A stretch of DNA of 49,654 nt, taken from Planctomycetota bacterium (GTDB lineage Bacteria > Planctomycetota > Phycisphaerae > WQYP01). The notes below the pieces were generated by a model. It saw nothing but the letters and a program-made list of their open reading frames with translations, ran no database searches and was not told the origin of the DNA. The number at the start of each line of letters is the position of its first letter. The first letter of the stretch is position 1. Positions 27,641 to 38,720 of this stretch are shown piece after piece. The position numbers and the translations under genes are program-made. The stretch is from the NCBI GenBank assembly GCA_021804985.1, contig JAJZGD010000004.1, positions 1 to 49,654 of the forward strand, read 5' to 3'.

Positions 27641-28633
27641 TCATGGCTTTGGCGCGCCCTTATGCCAGGTTGCTGCCGCACTGCGCAGCATGCGTCGGGG
27701 CAGCGACCAGTGAATGAGCACCTGCGACCGGACGTTGGTAATTTTAAGCCGGTGGATAAGACCGGCCATCACCATCTGATGATCGTTGGCATTGGCGCCT
27801 GAAGCGCGGTTGATAAATATTCTTTGAAAGTTGCGTAGTTGATTGCCGGTCTGCATCGCAGCCACCGGCGAAAGCATCGAGAATTTGCCCTGAACCAGAT
27901 ACCCACCCGGCCCGGGCGCAATGGCCAGCCAAATGGATTTAACCTTTCTAACCGGAGGCGGCACATCCAACGGGTTCTGCACTTTATCGATCAGCTGCTG
28001 CACGTGGGTAAGGCAAACGTACCCGATGGCATTTTCCGGCATGTGGCTGAAAAGCGCCGATTGCGGCGGCTTGGGTTTGCTTACCCCTAAAACACAATTC
28101 AGTGAATCCTCAAACAGCGATTTATTTCTGGAGCCGAGCACCAGGCCCGGTTTCGGAACGGAAACATATATCGGCGGCTGCCCGGGGGAATGTTGCGCCT
28201 GCGCGTTGAATTTATAGATGTTTATTCCATCATATGACAATACCTTTACACCCTTATCCCCCTTGAGCGCTGCGATGATGGTACGGGGCTTGGCGGTGGT
28301 TCCGATGGCAAATACGCCCTTGCCTCCCGGGCCCACAGTTGTGCCAAAAATCGTAAGCGCCTGCACATTGTGCTCGATGCGGATACCTAAATGGGTTCGA
28401 CACACTTTGGCTAATTGCTTAAATTGCGGACTTCGTTCGATATCCAGCACCGGGCCGGTCGCGGCAGACGGGCTTCCCTTCGCGGACACCAACCGGACAT
28501 ATGCAATCCAATTCGCATTGGCGGGGATGGCCGCCCGAGCGCTAAAAGGTGCCGGGGGCGGCGCCGCTGCGGCAACCACCACGGAGCATACGGGCAGACA
28601 GAACAGGGCGAGTTTTATACCAAAAGATGTCAC
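27641..28633 (-). CDS. Unknown exported protein, 330 residues
   Basis: I do not recognise a family. The start is GTG 28633, five bases after a perfect GGAGG; the open frame to 28813 adds a Cys/His-rich leader of no likely function. The N-terminus (VTSFGIKLALFCLPVCSVVVAAAAP) is a good signal peptide. The mature part is a mixed alpha/beta, Pro/Gly/Lys-rich protein with several strand-like stretches (VFAIGTTAKPRTIIAALKG, IYVSVPKPGLVLGSRN). It has some feel of a family of secreted planctomycete proteins in which a threshold of beta structure is followed by a long Ala/Pro tail, but this cannot be tested here. It diverges from the DUF1800 gene. Confidence 0.65.
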   Translation of the reverse strand: MTSFGIKLALFCLPVCSVVVAAAAPPPAPFSARAAIPANANWIAYVRLVSAKGSPSAATGPVLDIERSPQFKQLAKVCRTHLGIRIEHNVQALTIFGTTVGPGGKGVFAIGTTAKPRTIIAALKGDKGVKVLSYDGINIYKFNAQAQHSPGQPPIYVSVPKPGLVLGSRNKSLFEDSLNCVLGVSKPKPPQSALFSHMPENAIGYVCLTHVQQLIDKVQNPLDVPPPVRKVKSIWLAIAPGPGGYLVQGKFSMLSPVAAMQTGNQLRNFQRIFINRASGANANDHQMVMAGLIHRLKITNVRSQVLIHWSLPRRMLRSAAATWHKGAPKP

Positions 28634-29073
28634 GCGAACCTCCGGAAGCCAAGTCAGATGGGACTGTGTTAAATGCAACGCCTGCGAGGGGCACGCCCAA
28701 CACAGGCCACGCAACGCTAATAAGCGCTGAGCGACCATCACGATAACCGCCCCATGGTGACCTCGAAATGCGAATGGGCCGCAACGCACGACCCGACAAT
28801 ATAGTGTAACCAAAGCCGCATCGGTGCACGACCCAAGGCTCGCCGCGGTGAATTCACCCTTTCAAGTGGCTGCGAGGATGGGGATGCCGGGGCAGGCGCA
28901 TCGGCGATCGGGTCCGATTTTATTGGGTCGCCCGGTTATCGCCGCCCCTCACCACTCATATGTAAATATTCGCAACCATTGCTTTGCCAAAGCGTGATAC
29001 TGCCAAGGGGCAACAAATTCTGCCCGCTACCCCGCTGGTGCATGGAACGCTTCGATAACTTGAGGCATTGATT
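28634..29073. other. Divergent intergenic region between the exported protein and DUF1800 genes
   Basis: This 440-base stretch holds no convincing gene. On the minus strand TATATT near 28797-28802 could be a -10 for the exported protein, though its -35 is not clear. Toward the right end the plus-strand gene has GAGG (29062-29065) before its ATG. No promoter pair of good quality was found for the DUF1800 gene. Several short frames across the region have no supporting signal. Confidence 0.5.
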
Positions 29074-30591
29074 ATGACCACGCCCGATATGCTTACTGCA
29101 GCCTGGAACGTCCCCGGATTTAAGTGGAGCCGAGAGAAGGCGGCCCACCTGCTTAATCGCACGGGGTTCTGCGCCCCGCCTGAAGCGGTAGAAGCACTGC
29201 TGCGGCTTTCGCCACAGGCGGCGGTCGCCAAAGTGGTGGATTATGAGGCCGAGCCGGCGTACGTCTATCCCTTAGAGTTTGATGCCTATTCCCATCCGGT
29301 TTTTGGCTCGCCACGGCGGCGCCGAGCTTTTTTTCAGCGATTTACCCCTGCCGAGCGGCGGAAGACCCTGACCCGCTTTTTTCAGGCGAGTTTTGAAAAA
29401 ATGCAGGAGATGCGATTCTGGTGGCTGCACCGGATGATCCATACACCGCGGCCGCTGGAAGAAAAGCTTACCCTTTTCTGGCATGGGCTTTTCGTCAGCG
29501 GGTTTGACATGGTTCATAATGCTTATCATATGTACATGCAAAACAATCTGTTCCGGACGCATGCCGCAGGCAATATCAAAACGCTGACGTGGCAAATGGC
29601 GATTGATCCCGCCATGCTGGCATATCTGAATAACAACCAAAATCGAAAAGCCCATCCCAACGAGAACTTCGCACGCGAACTGATGGAATTATTTACCATG
29701 GGCATCGGGAATTACACCGAGGAAGACGTGCGGCAGTCCGCCCGGGCGTGGACCGGCTGGACATTTTTTGACGATCGGGCCGTCTTTCTTGCGCGGCAGC
29801 ATGATTTTGGCGAAAAAACCTTTCTGGGGCGCACCGGCCGATTCAATGGCCGCGATATTCTCGATATCATCTTCGAGCAGCCCGCAACGCCAAAACATTT
29901 TGCCACCAAGCTGGCCATTTATTTCGGCAATGATGAACCGCCGCCGCAGGTAATCAGCGGACTGGCTGACTGCCTGAAACAAAATGCATGGGAACTTAAA
30001 CCCACCCTGAAAACGCTCTTTTCCAGCCAATGGTTCTACAGCGACGCCGTGGTAAACAACAAGGTCAAATCGCCGGCCGAACTGATCGCCGGCACCCTCA
30101 AGCTGCTCGGCACCTCAGCCCCCAATCCGGGCGCATTTTTGTTATCGATGGAACTCATGGGCCAAATGCTCTTCGAAGCCCCCAATGTCGGAGGCTGGCC
30201 AACCGGAAAAGAATGGATCGACACCGGCACATTAATGGCCCGCTATAACATGCCGGCATTGCTGGTCACCGGACGCTACGCCGCCCGCATGCCGCCAAGA
30301 TTAAGGCGCATCCTGGGTGAAAAATGCCTCCGTGAATTTGAATCGCCGATCAATCCGTGTGCGGAACTCGCCGCCCGCCAGATTGCCAATACCCGTGATG
30401 CTGTTGATTTTTATCTCTCCCGACTGATCCCGCACGGCATACCCGCCGACCGTCGGCTGGATCTGATCCGATTTCTGAATCGCAATGGCTCGGCGAACGC
30501 CAGGCCGCTTTCCGCCGTCGGAGAAGAAAAATTTATGCTCTTATCCATGCTGCACCTGATGCTGGCCGAACCTCGATATCAGCTTTGCTAA
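29074..30591 (+). CDS. DUF1800 family protein
   Basis: A 505-residue DUF1800 protein. The start ATG 29074 follows GAGG by eight bases; the TTG six bases upstream is too close to that site. The family signature is seen in NPNENFARELMELFTMGIGNYTEEDV-like sequence (here with HPNENFARELMELFTMGIG) and in MRFWWLHRMIHTPRPLEEKL, LFWHGLFVSG near the N-terminus. There is no export signal at the N-terminus, unlike many relatives. In planctomycetes DUF1800 and DUF1501 genes are commonly paired, and here the DUF1501 gene follows at 30 bases. The function is unknown; they are thought to act together at the cell envelope. Confidence 0.88.
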   Translation: MTTPDMLTAAWNVPGFKWSREKAAHLLNRTGFCAPPEAVEALLRLSPQAAVAKVVDYEAEPAYVYPLEFDAYSHPVFGSPRRRRAFFQRFTPAERRKTLTRFFQASFEKMQEMRFWWLHRMIHTPRPLEEKLTLFWHGLFVSGFDMVHNAYHMYMQNNLFRTHAAGNIKTLTWQMAIDPAMLAYLNNNQNRKAHPNENFARELMELFTMGIGNYTEEDVRQSARAWTGWTFFDDRAVFLARQHDFGEKTFLGRTGRFNGRDILDIIFEQPATPKHFATKLAIYFGNDEPPPQVISGLADCLKQNAWELKPTLKTLFSSQWFYSDAVVNNKVKSPAELIAGTLKLLGTSAPNPGAFLLSMELMGQMLFEAPNVGGWPTGKEWIDTGTLMARYNMPALLVTGRYAARMPPRLRRILGEKCLREFESPINPCAELAARQIANTRDAVDFYLSRLIPHGIPADRRLDLIRFLNRNGSANARPLSAVGEEKFMLLSMLHLMLAEPRYQLC

Positions 30592-30621
30592 AGTCACCAT
30601 CCATTGCCGGAGGCTGTTCTT

Positions 30622-31926
30622 ATGTTTGATGATCTGCACACACGCCGACTTTTTATTTCACGTGGGATGACCGTGCTGTCCGCGGCGACGACCCTGCCGG
30701 CATTTTTGGAATCCACCGGGCGGGCCCTCGCCAATACGCGCGACGCATCGACTGGAAAAACCCGTAAAAGCGATCACCGCATTTTTGTGGTGGTTCAATT
30801 GGGCGGGGGCAATGACGGGCTTTCTACCGTTATACCGGTCGATAACGACGACTATCGGCGTGCGCGGCCGCGGCTGGCCATCAACCGCAATTTACTTTCG
30901 CTGGGGCGCGGCAGTGGACTGGCACTGCACCCCAACATGACGGGCATGAAGTCATTATTTGATGCCGGTCACCTTAGCGTGGTACTCGGCGCAGGATATC
31001 CAAACCCCAACCGGTCGCATTTTCGATCGATGGCGATCTGGCAGACGGCGCAACCGGCGATCGAGGCAAACCATGGCTGGTTGGGGCGATATTTTGATAA
31101 TCAATGTTGTGGGGCGGACCCCGTGACGCCGGAGGCGGCGGTGAACGTCGGGCCTACTTCGCCGATGGCGCTGCATGGCAAAGAATTCAGTTCCGTATCA
31201 TTTATGAACCCCGCCGCATTCCAATGGCTTCCCGGTTCGCGGAAAACCCTTTTCAGCCGCCGTATGCATTCAATTTACGATGAGCTCAATGGCATCAGCG
31301 GGCATCCTGAAGCGGTGTTGGCGGGCCAGGATTCGCTGAATTTTCTCCAGCGTGTGGCCCTTGATGCGCACCTGGCCGGAGCGGATATTCGCCACGCCAC
31401 CGATGACTTTCATAACGCGGTGCCCTATCCGGATAGTGACCTTGGCCGTTCGCTTGCGAATGTTGCGAAAATGATTCACGCCGATCTGCCCACCACCGTG
31501 TATTACGTATCCATGGGTGGGTTTGATACACATGCCAACGAAAAGTCGCGACACGACAAACTCATGAAAGACCTGTCCGATGCGTTGACGAGTTTTATCA
31601 ATGACCTCAAGGCACAAGGTAATTTAGACCGAACACTGGTGATGACTTTCTCAGAATTTGGCCGCCGCGTCGCTGAAAATGCCAGTGGCGGAACCGATCA
31701 TGGCACCGCCGCCCCCATGTTTTTAATGGGCGGCTCGATCCGCCCGGGCCTGCTCGGCGTCGAGCCGTCACTTTCGCCGGCGCATCTGGATCATGGCGAC
31801 CTGCGCTTCACCGTCGATTTTCGCACGGTTTATGCCAGCGTGCTGAAGGACTGGTTGCACACCGACGCGCAGGCGATTTTGAACGGCCGGTTCAAAACGC
31901 TTCCCATATTGGCAGGCCGCAGCTGA
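30622..31926 (+). CDS. DUF1501 family protein, Tat-exported
   Basis: A 434-residue DUF1501 protein, a sulfatase/alkaline-phosphatase-like fold of unknown function. The start is ATG 30622, eight bases after GGAGG (the open frame starts six codons earlier at a TTG inside this site). The N-terminus reads HTRRLFISRGMTVLSAATTLPAFL, a twin-arginine signal, so the protein is probably exported folded. Inside are VQLGGGNDGLSTVIP and LALHPNMTG near the start, FRSMAIWQTAQP, YYVSMGGFDTHANEKSRH, and TFSEFGRRVAENASGGTDHG near the C-terminus, the conserved family motifs whose histidines and aspartates could bind metal. Confidence 0.9.
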   Translation: MFDDLHTRRLFISRGMTVLSAATTLPAFLESTGRALANTRDASTGKTRKSDHRIFVVVQLGGGNDGLSTVIPVDNDDYRRARPRLAINRNLLSLGRGSGLALHPNMTGMKSLFDAGHLSVVLGAGYPNPNRSHFRSMAIWQTAQPAIEANHGWLGRYFDNQCCGADPVTPEAAVNVGPTSPMALHGKEFSSVSFMNPAAFQWLPGSRKTLFSRRMHSIYDELNGISGHPEAVLAGQDSLNFLQRVALDAHLAGADIRHATDDFHNAVPYPDSDLGRSLANVAKMIHADLPTTVYYVSMGGFDTHANEKSRHDKLMKDLSDALTSFINDLKAQGNLDRTLVMTFSEFGRRVAENASGGTDHGTAAPMFLMGGSIRPGLLGVEPSLSPAHLDHGDLRFTVDFRTVYASVLKDWLHTDAQAILNGRFKTLPILAGRS

Positions 31927-32072
31927 GGAAATGGCGTTACCAGGCAATCTGGAGTAAGCCATCCCGGCATCTTGGGCACCCCGCTTCAAGGATATGCGGG
32001 CGCGCCCCCCCGCCAGTCAGCCGCAAGCGAAAGGCCGCTGCGCCGCACACCCCACCAATATTGGCCGCCGAG

Positions 32073-32101
32073 TTGATACTGCCGCACTGCACATGTACTA
32101 T
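32073..32101 (+). promoter_or_regulatory. Promoter for gltBD
   Basis: TTGATA (32073-32078) and TACTAT (32096-32101) are separated by exactly 17 bases, five of six and five of six matches to the consensus hexamers. Transcription should begin near 32108 and leave a leader of about 84 bases. This is the strongest promoter candidate in the window. The leader includes a short GC-rich inverted stretch (GGGCGTGCC...GGCACG-like, 32161-32180), of unknown meaning. Confidence 0.65.
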
Positions 32102-32191
32102 ATATTGTTCGAGACCAGCCGTATGGGATCGCATGGGCGGAGCGGTGTTTTTTCAAGCTGAGGGCGTGCCTCACGCACGGAGGTTTATACG

Positions 32192-35100
32192 TTGACTGCT
32201 ACCGGAAAGCCGAGCCTAAGGCCCGGCAAGACGGGTCTTTACGATCCAGAATTTGAACACGACAGCTGCGGTGTTGGTTTTATTGCCCACATTAAGGGAA
32301 AATCCAGCCACGATATTCTCACCAATGCCCTGACCATGCTTGAGCACATGGAGCATCGCGGCGCGTGCGGTTGCGAAGAGAACACCGGCGATGGTGCGGG
32401 AATTTTAACGTCACTTCCGCATGCATTTCTCGTAAAAGTTGCCAAGCGGGATGCCGGCATCGAATTGCCGCCCGAGGGCCAATACGGTGCGGGCATTGTA
32501 TTTTTGCCATCGGACAATGAGCAGCGGCAATGGTGTGAAAAGCTCGTCGAAGAATGCGTTGCTGAATCGGGACTAAAATTTCTGGGTTGGCGCAACTTGC
32601 CGGTGAACGGCAGCGGTATCGGCCCATCCGCACGCCGTACCGAGCCGACGATGCGGATGATTTTCGTCCAAAGCACCAAACCTACTGGTAACGACGCCCT
32701 GGAACGGCAGTTGTACATCGCCAGAAAAATGGCCGGCCATCGCATTCGCAGTTCCGATCTGCCGCAGGCTGAATATTTTTACATCTGCAGCTTGTCGTCT
32801 AAAACGATTATTTACAAGGGGCAGCTGACCTCGGCGCAGGTGCGCGAATATTTCGCCGCTGATCTCGGCGATCCGGATTATGTCGCCCATCTCGCGCTCG
32901 TGCATTCGCGCTTCAGTACCAACACCTTTCCTTCATGGGATCGCGCGCAGCCGCTGCGGCTCATGGCCCACAACGGAGAAATTAATACGCGCCGCGGCAA
33001 CGCCAATTGGATGCATGCGCGCGAAGGGATGTTCGAAAGCCGCCTTTTTGGCGATGAGATCGACCTAATTAAACCGGTGATTGAACGGGACAATTCCGAC
33101 TCCGGCGATTTCGACAACTGCCTGGAAATGCTTCTTCAAACCGGCCGCAGTCTGCCGCACGCCGTCATGATGATGATTCCCGAGGCGTGGCAAAACCATG
33201 AATCCATGGATCCCCGCCGCCGCGCGTTTTATGAATTTCACTCCTGCATGATGGAACCATGGGACGGCCCCGCATCCGTGGCGTTTACCGATGGCCATTG
33301 CATCGGCGCTGTGCTCGATCGCAACGGCCTTCGCCCGAGCCGCTATTACGTCACCAAGGATGATCTGGTGATCATGGCCAGCGAAGTTGGCGTACTTGAA
33401 ATCGATCCCGCCAATATCGCGCGGAAGGGGCGGCTTCAACCGGGCCGCATGTTCCTCGTCGACTTTCAGCAGGGCCGCATCATCGACGATTCCGAAATTA
33501 AGGCGGGCCTCTCCGGGGAAAAGCCTTACGGCCAGTGGCTGCAAGAGCAAAAAATCACTCTTGAAGAGCTGGCGACCCCCGCATCCGTTGCGCCGTTTGA
33601 CCCTCAATCACTGCTGACGCGGGCACAGTGTCTCGGCTACACCACGGAAGACGTTTACAAGCTTATCCTTCCCATGGGGACCGCCGGTTTGGAAGCGCTT
33701 GGCTCGATGGGCAACGATGCGGCGCTGGCGTGCCTGAGCGACCAACCGCGGTTGGTGTACGATTATTTCAAGCAAACCTTTGCGCAGGTTACCAACCCGC
33801 CGCTGGATTCAGACAAAGAGGCGATCGTGATGAGCCTCGAATGCTACATCGGCCCGGAGCGCAATTTAATCGAGCCGACAGCGGAAAACTGCCATCGCCT
33901 GCTGCTGTCACAACCAATTTTGACTAATGCCCAATTGGCCCGCATTAAAGAAATGAATTATCGCGGCTGGCGGTCGCGCGTCATCGATGCGACGTTTGAC
34001 CGCAGCGCGGGCGAAGCGGGCATGCCGGCCGCCATTGAGCGCATTTGTCAGGAAGCGGATGCGGCAATTAAAGACGGCTGCAGCCTCGTCGTGCTAACTG
34101 ATCGCAACATTGGCGAAGGGCGTGTGGTAATACCGGCACTTCTGGCGTGCGGGGCGCTGCATCACCATCTCGTGCGGGCGGGAACCCGCACCGCCATCGG
34201 CATAATTATTGAAACCGGCGAAGCCCGCGAAGTGCATCATCACTGCATGCTCATCGGTTATGGGGCCGATGGCATAAATCCTTACCTCGCGTTCGAAGTG
34301 CTTTGGGGATTAAAGCGTGATGGCACCATTGAAGGGTCGCTGGATGATGAAAAGCTGGTAAAAAATTACATCAAAGCCAGCGGCAAAGGCATCTTGAAAG
34401 TCATGAGCAAAATGGGCATCTCCACGCTGCAAAGCTACAAGGGCGCCCAGATTTTTGAGGCCATCGGTCTGCATAGCGAGGTGATTGATCGCTGCTTTGC
34501 CGGAACCGTATCGAAAATTGATGGTGTAAATTTTGATGTTCTCGCGCGGGAAGCCCTGCGCCGCCATGCCATCGGCTATCCATCGGAGCCAACCGCGATC
34601 AAGCTCAATGTGCTGCCGGAGGGGGGCCAATATTCGTGGCGAAAAAATGGTGAGCAGCATCTGCTTAACCCCGATACGATTGCAACCCTTCAGGACGCCA
34701 CGCGCACCAACAGCCGGGAGGGTTATGCCCGTTACGCCAGGCTTATTAATGAGCAGGCGGGGCGACTTTGCACGCTCCGAGGCCTTTTTAAACTCAAGGC
34801 CGCTGAAACTCCCGTGATGCTTGCCGAAGTGGAACCCGCCAGCGAAATCGTCAAACGTTTCGCCACCGGGGCGATGAGTCTCGGCTCGATTTCAACCGAG
34901 GCCCACGAAACACTGGCCATCGCCATGAATCGCATTGGCGGCAAATCCAACACCGGTGAGGGCGGCGAAGATTCGCGGCGGTTTAAGCGCGACGCCAATG
35001 GGGATTTTCGTCGGTCGGCCATTAAACAGGTTGCCAGTGCGCGCTTCGGTGTTACCAGCCATTACCTCGCCAATGCCGACGAATTGCAGATCAAAATGGC

Positions 35101-36766
35101 ACAGGGCGCCAAACCCGGCGAAGGGGGACAGTTACCCGGCCATAAAGTGGATCGTTACATCGGCAAGCTGCGGCATTCAACGCCGGGCGTGCAACTCATC
35201 AGCCCGCCCCCCCACCATGATATTTATTCCATTGAAGATTTGGCGCAGCTTATTTACGACCTGAAAAATGCCAATCCTGCGGCGCGCATCAGCGTGAAGC
35301 TTGTCGCGGAAGTTGGCGTGGGTACCGTTGCCACCGGTGTATCCAAAGCGCATGCGGATCACGTCGTAATCGCCGGGCATGATGGCGGCACGGGTGCGTC
35401 GCCGCTGACAAGCATCAAGCATGCCGGTGCCCCGTGGGAACTCGGTTTGGCCGAAGCGCACCAAACCTTGGTGCTCAATGATTTGCGCAGCCGCATCGTG
35501 GTGCAGGTGGATGGCCAGCTAAAAACCGGCCGCGACGTGATCATTGGTGCGCTGCTGGGTGCGGAAGAATTTGGCTTTGCCACAGTCCCGCTGGTGACGC
35601 TGGGCTGCATTATGATGCGCGTTTGCCATCTCAACACCTGCCCGGTGGGCATTGCCACGCAGGACCCCGTGCTCCGGGCAAAATTCGCCGGCAAGCCGGA
35701 ATATGTCATCAACTTCATGTTCCTGCTCGCCGAGGAAGTGCGCGAGCTGATGGCGTTCATGGGGTTCCGCAACATGAATGAAATGATCGGCCGCGTCGAT
35801 CGCCTGGAAGTCGGTGAAGCGATCAAGCATTGGAAAACCCAAGGCCTGGATCTGACGCCCATTCTTTCTCCCGCCGTCAAACTTCATGAGGGGGTAGAGG
35901 TGCGCTGCGTTCGAAAGCAGGATCATGGCCTGGAGCATTCGCTGGATTATCAGATCGTGCAGGATGCCCGAGAGGCGATCGATACCGGCAAGCCCATCAA
36001 GCTGGCCTACGCCATTAAAAACACCCATCGGACGGTGGGCACCACCCTGAGCCATGAGATTTCCAAAAAGCACGGTGAGTTGGCGTTGCCGGATGCCACC
36101 ATTGAGATAAAACTCTCCGGTTCGGCCGGACAAAGCCTTGGTGCATGGCTGGCTCGCGGGGTCAAGCTGGAACTCGAAGGCGATGCCAACGACTATGTTG
36201 GCAAAGGCCTTTCGGGCGGCCTGATCGTGGTATACCCCGATGCCCGCAGCACATTCAACGCCCACGAAAATATCCTTATTGGAAATGTCGCGCTGTATGG
36301 CGCCACCAGCGGGAAAGCGTTTTTCCGCGGCGTGGCCGGCGAAAGATTCTGTGTCCGAAACTCCGGCGCTTCCGCCGTGGTTGAAGGCGTGGGTGATCAC
36401 GGCTGTGAATACATGACCGGCGGCCGCGTAGTCGTGCTCGGTTCAACCGGTCGAAACTTTGCGGCGGGAATGTCCGGCGGTGTTGCGTTTGTTTATGATC
36501 CGGAAGACCAGTTCCTTGCGCGCTGCAATTTGGCGATGGTTGAGCTTGAACCGGTGACCGATGCCGTCGATATCACCGAGCTTAAGGAATTAATTCAGGA
36601 ACATCAGCAGCACACCGGCAGCGTGACCGCCCAGAAAATTCTAAAGGATTGGACAGCGCAAGTGGCCTTTTTCCGCAAGGTGATGCCGATCGAATATCGC
36701 CGCGCCTTGGAAGAGATGGCCCGCGCCGCCGCTGAAAACACCGTTGAGGAAGTTCAACATGGGTAA
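32192..36766 (+). CDS. gltB: Glutamate synthase, large subunit
   Basis: A 1524-residue enzyme that moves the amide nitrogen of glutamine to 2-oxoglutarate. It starts at TTG 32192, eight bases after GGAGG; no ATG fits. The first 25 residues are a propeptide, then Cys 26 ([11 protein letters not shown]) is the Ntn nucleophile of the glutaminase domain. The central and FMN domains follow ([32 protein letters not shown]) and a GXGXG-type C-terminal domain ends the protein. Cysteines 1139, 1145 and 1150 have the C-x5-C-x4-C spacing of the 3Fe-4S ligands. Its end overlaps gltD by eight bases. Confidence 0.97.
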   Translation: MTATGKPSLRPGKTGLYDPEFEHDSCGVGFIAHIKGKSSHDILTNALTMLEHMEHRGACGCEENTGDGAGILTSLPHAFLVKVAKRDAGIELPPEGQYGAGIVFLPSDNEQRQWCEKLVEECVAESGLKFLGWRNLPVNGSGIGPSARRTEPTMRMIFVQSTKPTGNDALERQLYIARKMAGHRIRSSDLPQAEYFYICSLSSKTIIYKGQLTSAQVREYFAADLGDPDYVAHLALVHSRFSTNTFPSWDRAQPLRLMAHNGEINTRRGNANWMHAREGMFESRLFGDEIDLIKPVIERDNSDSGDFDNCLEMLLQTGRSLPHAVMMMIPEAWQNHESMDPRRRAFYEFHSCMMEPWDGPASVAFTDGHCIGAVLDRNGLRPSRYYVTKDDLVIMASEVGVLEIDPANIARKGRLQPGRMFLVDFQQGRIIDDSEIKAGLSGEKPYGQWLQEQKITLEELATPASVAPFDPQSLLTRAQCLGYTTEDVYKLILPMGTAGLEALGSMGNDAALACLSDQPRLVYDYFKQTFAQVTNPPLDSDKEAIVMSLECYIGPERNLIEPTAENCHRLLLSQPILTNAQLARIKEMNYRGWRSRVIDATFDRSAGEAGMPAAIERICQEADAAIKDGCSLVVLTDRNIGEGRVVIPALLACGALHHHLVRAGTRTAIGIIIETGEAREVHHHCMLIGYGADGINPYLAFEVLWGLKRDGTIEGSLDDEKLVKNYIKASGKGILKVMSKMGISTLQSYKGAQIFEAIGLHSEVIDRCFAGTVSKIDGVNFDVLAREALRRHAIGYPSEPTAIKLNVLPEGGQYSWRKNGEQHLLNPDTIATLQDATRTNSREGYARYARLINEQAGRLCTLRGLFKLKAAETPVMLAEVEPASEIVKRFATGAMSLGSISTEAHETLAIAMNRIGGKSNTGEGGEDSRRFKRDANGDFRRSAIKQVASARFGVTSHYLANADELQIKMAQGAKPGEGGQLPGHKVDRYIGKLRHSTPGVQLISPPPHHDIYSIEDLAQLIYDLKNANPAARISVKLVAEVGVGTVATGVSKAHADHVVIAGHDGGTGASPLTSIKHAGAPWELGLAEAHQTLVLNDLRSRIVVQVDGQLKTGRDVIIGALLGAEEFGFATVPLVTLGCIMMRVCHLNTCPVGIATQDPVLRAKFAGKPEYVINFMFLLAEEVRELMAFMGFRNMNEMIGRVDRLEVGEAIKHWKTQGLDLTPILSPAVKLHEGVEVRCVRKQDHGLEHSLDYQIVQDAREAIDTGKPIKLAYAIKNTHRTVGTTLSHEISKKHGELALPDATIEIKLSGSAGQSLGAWLARGVKLELEGDANDYVGKGLSGGLIVVYPDARSTFNAHENILIGNVALYGATSGKAFFRGVAGERFCVRNSGASAVVEGVGDHGCEYMTGGRVVVLGSTGRNFAAGMSGGVAFVYDPEDQFLARCNLAMVELEPVTDAVDITELKELIQEHQQHTGSVTAQKILKDWTAQVAFFRKVMPIEYRRALEEMARAAAENTVEEVQHG

Positions 36767-38216
36767 ACCAACCGGGTTTTTGGAACACACACGTGAAGCG
36801 GCGCCAAGCCGCGCCGCCCGGCTGCGGGTACTCGACTGGCGCGAATTCCATGATCATTTGCCCGGCACGAAACTGCGCGACCAGGGCGCCCGCTGCATGG
36901 ATTGCGGCGTTCCCTTTTGCAATAGCGCCTGCCCCGTTAACAATTTAATACCCGACTGGAATGATCTGGTTTACAAAGACCAATGGAAACAGGCCATTGA
37001 GCGGCTTTGGCGCACCAACAACTTTCCGGAGTTTACCGGCCGCGTATGCCCCGCCCCTTGCGAGGGGTCGTGTGTGTTGGGCATTAACGAGCCACCCGTA
37101 ACCATTAAGAATATTGAACAAACCATCATCGAACACGCGTGGGAAAATGACTGGGTTAAGCCGCAACCCCCGCTGCAACGAAGCGGCAAAACCGTCGCGG
37201 TTATTGGTTCCGGACCCGCCGGCCTCGCCGCCGCCGACCAACTCAATAAGGCCGGCCATCTGGTAACCGTTTACGAGCGGGCAGATCGGATCGGCGGCCT
37301 GCTTATGTACGGCATCCCCAATATGAAGCTCGATAAGAAGGCCGTCGTGGACCGCCGCCTGAAAATTATGGAGCACGAAGGCGTAAAATTTGTCACCGGC
37401 GTGCATGTCGGGCGAGATATCAGCATTCATGACATGCTCCATGAATTTGATGCCGTTGTTCTGGCCTGCGGGGCCACGAAACCCCGAGACCTGCCGGCGC
37501 CTGGTCGCAATCTGGGCGGCGTCCACTTCGCCATGGAATTTCTCCACGCCAATACCAAAAGTCTGCTGGATTCAAATCTCTCAGACGGAAAGTTTATCAG
37601 CGCCAAGGACAAACATGTCGTCGTCATTGGCGGCGGCGATACCGGCAACGACTGCATCGGAACATCCATGCGCCACGGCTGCCGCAGTCTGGTGAATTTC
37701 GAGCTGCTTACGCAGCCCCCCGCTTCGCGCGCGACCGACAATCCGTGGCCGCAATGGCCGCGAATTTATCGGGTCGATTACGGCCATGAGGAAGTGCGGG
37801 CGACGTTCGGGCAGGATCCCCGCCAATTTGCCATTCTTACCAAAGAATTTTTGGGTGACGACCAGGGCCGGGTGCGGGCCATCAAAACGGTTCGCGTAAA
37901 TTGGAGCAACACCAACGGCAAAGTTTCAATGACTGAAATTGCAGGTTCTGAGGAGGAATGGCCGGCTGATCTGGTTCTGCTGGCTATGGGATTTCTTGGG
38001 CCTGAGGAAACACTGGCCAAAGAGCTTGGCCTCAAGACCGACGCACGAAGTAATTTTCAGGCGGAATATGGCAAGTTTGCCACATCGGTTGAGGGGGTAT
38101 TTGCCGCCGGAGATTGTCGCCGGGGCCAAAGCCTGGTGGTCTGGGCCATCAACGAAGGGCGCGGCGCCGCACGCGAATGTGACCGCTACCTTATGGGAGC
38201 TACCACATTGCCCTGA
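36759..38216 (+). CDS. gltD: Glutamate synthase, small subunit (NADPH-dependent)
   Basis: A 485-residue flavoprotein that supplies electrons from NAD(P)H to the large subunit. The start is ATG 36759 after GAGGAAG, within the end of gltB. Iron-sulfur cysteines are visible as [13 protein letters not shown] (46, 49, 54, 58) and CPAPCEGSC (97, 101, 105). The FAD loop is GSGPAG (150-155) and the NAD(P)H loop [28 protein letters not shown] at the end is the second FAD contact. Together with gltB it forms the alpha-beta GOGAT for ammonia assimilation. Confidence 0.97.
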   Translation: MGKPTGFLEHTREAAPSRAARLRVLDWREFHDHLPGTKLRDQGARCMDCGVPFCNSACPVNNLIPDWNDLVYKDQWKQAIERLWRTNNFPEFTGRVCPAPCEGSCVLGINEPPVTIKNIEQTIIEHAWENDWVKPQPPLQRSGKTVAVIGSGPAGLAAADQLNKAGHLVTVYERADRIGGLLMYGIPNMKLDKKAVVDRRLKIMEHEGVKFVTGVHVGRDISIHDMLHEFDAVVLACGATKPRDLPAPGRNLGGVHFAMEFLHANTKSLLDSNLSDGKFISAKDKHVVVIGGGDTGNDCIGTSMRHGCRSLVNFELLTQPPASRATDNPWPQWPRIYRVDYGHEEVRATFGQDPRQFAILTKEFLGDDQGRVRAIKTVRVNWSNTNGKVSMTEIAGSEEEWPADLVLLAMGFLGPEETLAKELGLKTDARSNFQAEYGKFATSVEGVFAAGDCRRGQSLVVWAINEGRGAARECDRYLMGATTLP

Positions 38217-38316
38217 ACGCCGCTGCGACCGATCGGTGTCGCCCCTATTGGCTTTTAGGCGGCGGCACCCACTGCCCTTGAGCCTCGGCGATAAAGCCCA
38301 TACGATAAATCACCCT

Positions 38317-38390
38317 GGCCGGATGCCCGAGTGGACTAAGGGGGCGGATTGCAAATCCGTTGTTCGTGGGTTCGAATCCCACTCCGGCCT
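38317..38390 (+). tRNA. tRNA-Cys (GCA)
   Basis: A 74-base cloverleaf. Acceptor GGCCGGA (38317-38323) pairs with TCCGGCC (38383-38389), the D arm is CCC...GGG, the anticodon stem GCGGA/TCCGT encloses loop TTGCAAA with anticodon GCA, and the T arm is GTGGG-TTCGAAT-CCCAC. The discriminator base is U (38390), an identity element of tRNA-Cys. CCA is not encoded. Confidence 0.96.
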
Positions 38391-38486
38391 TTGCCTATAA
38401 CCGGCATTGGCAAAGCAGCGGCCGCTTAGCTACGCAGCTGCGACACCGTTGCGAGTTAGTCCAGCCGATGTTAGGTTAAATGAGCC

Positions 38487-38560
38487 GGGCGTTTAGCTCA
38501 GTTGGTTAGAGCGTACGGATCACACCCGTAAGGTCGGGGGTTCGAGCCCCTCAACGCCCA
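38487..38560 (+). tRNA. tRNA-Val (CAC)
   Basis: A 74-base cloverleaf. Acceptor GGGCGTT (38487-38493) pairs with AACGCCC (38553-38559), discriminator A (38560), D arm GCTC...GAGC with GTTGGTTA loop, anticodon stem TACGG/CCGTA with loop ATCACAC giving anticodon CAC, and T arm GGGGG-TTCGAGC-CCCTC. It reads GUG codons. CCA is not encoded. Confidence 0.95.
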
Positions 38561-38720
38561 TACGTGCGAAAGCCACATGCCGTGATTCGAGAAGCATTGT
38601 GATGCCGCCCCGCCACTTAACCTGACACACCGCCGCCTCGACGCGTATTTCATCGCCAAAAACTTTGTCAGTAAATCTCGCCGCAATGCCCATCGCAGTG
38701 GCCGACAACAACCCGAAAAT

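Noticed and set aside
35519-36400. 293-residue minus-strand frame inside gltB
   Set aside because: Antisense shadow of the conserved C-terminal gltB domain.
38520-38711. 63-residue minus-strand frame after the tRNA genes
   Set aside because: Its C-terminus is simply the complement of tRNA-Val, and no start signal is present.
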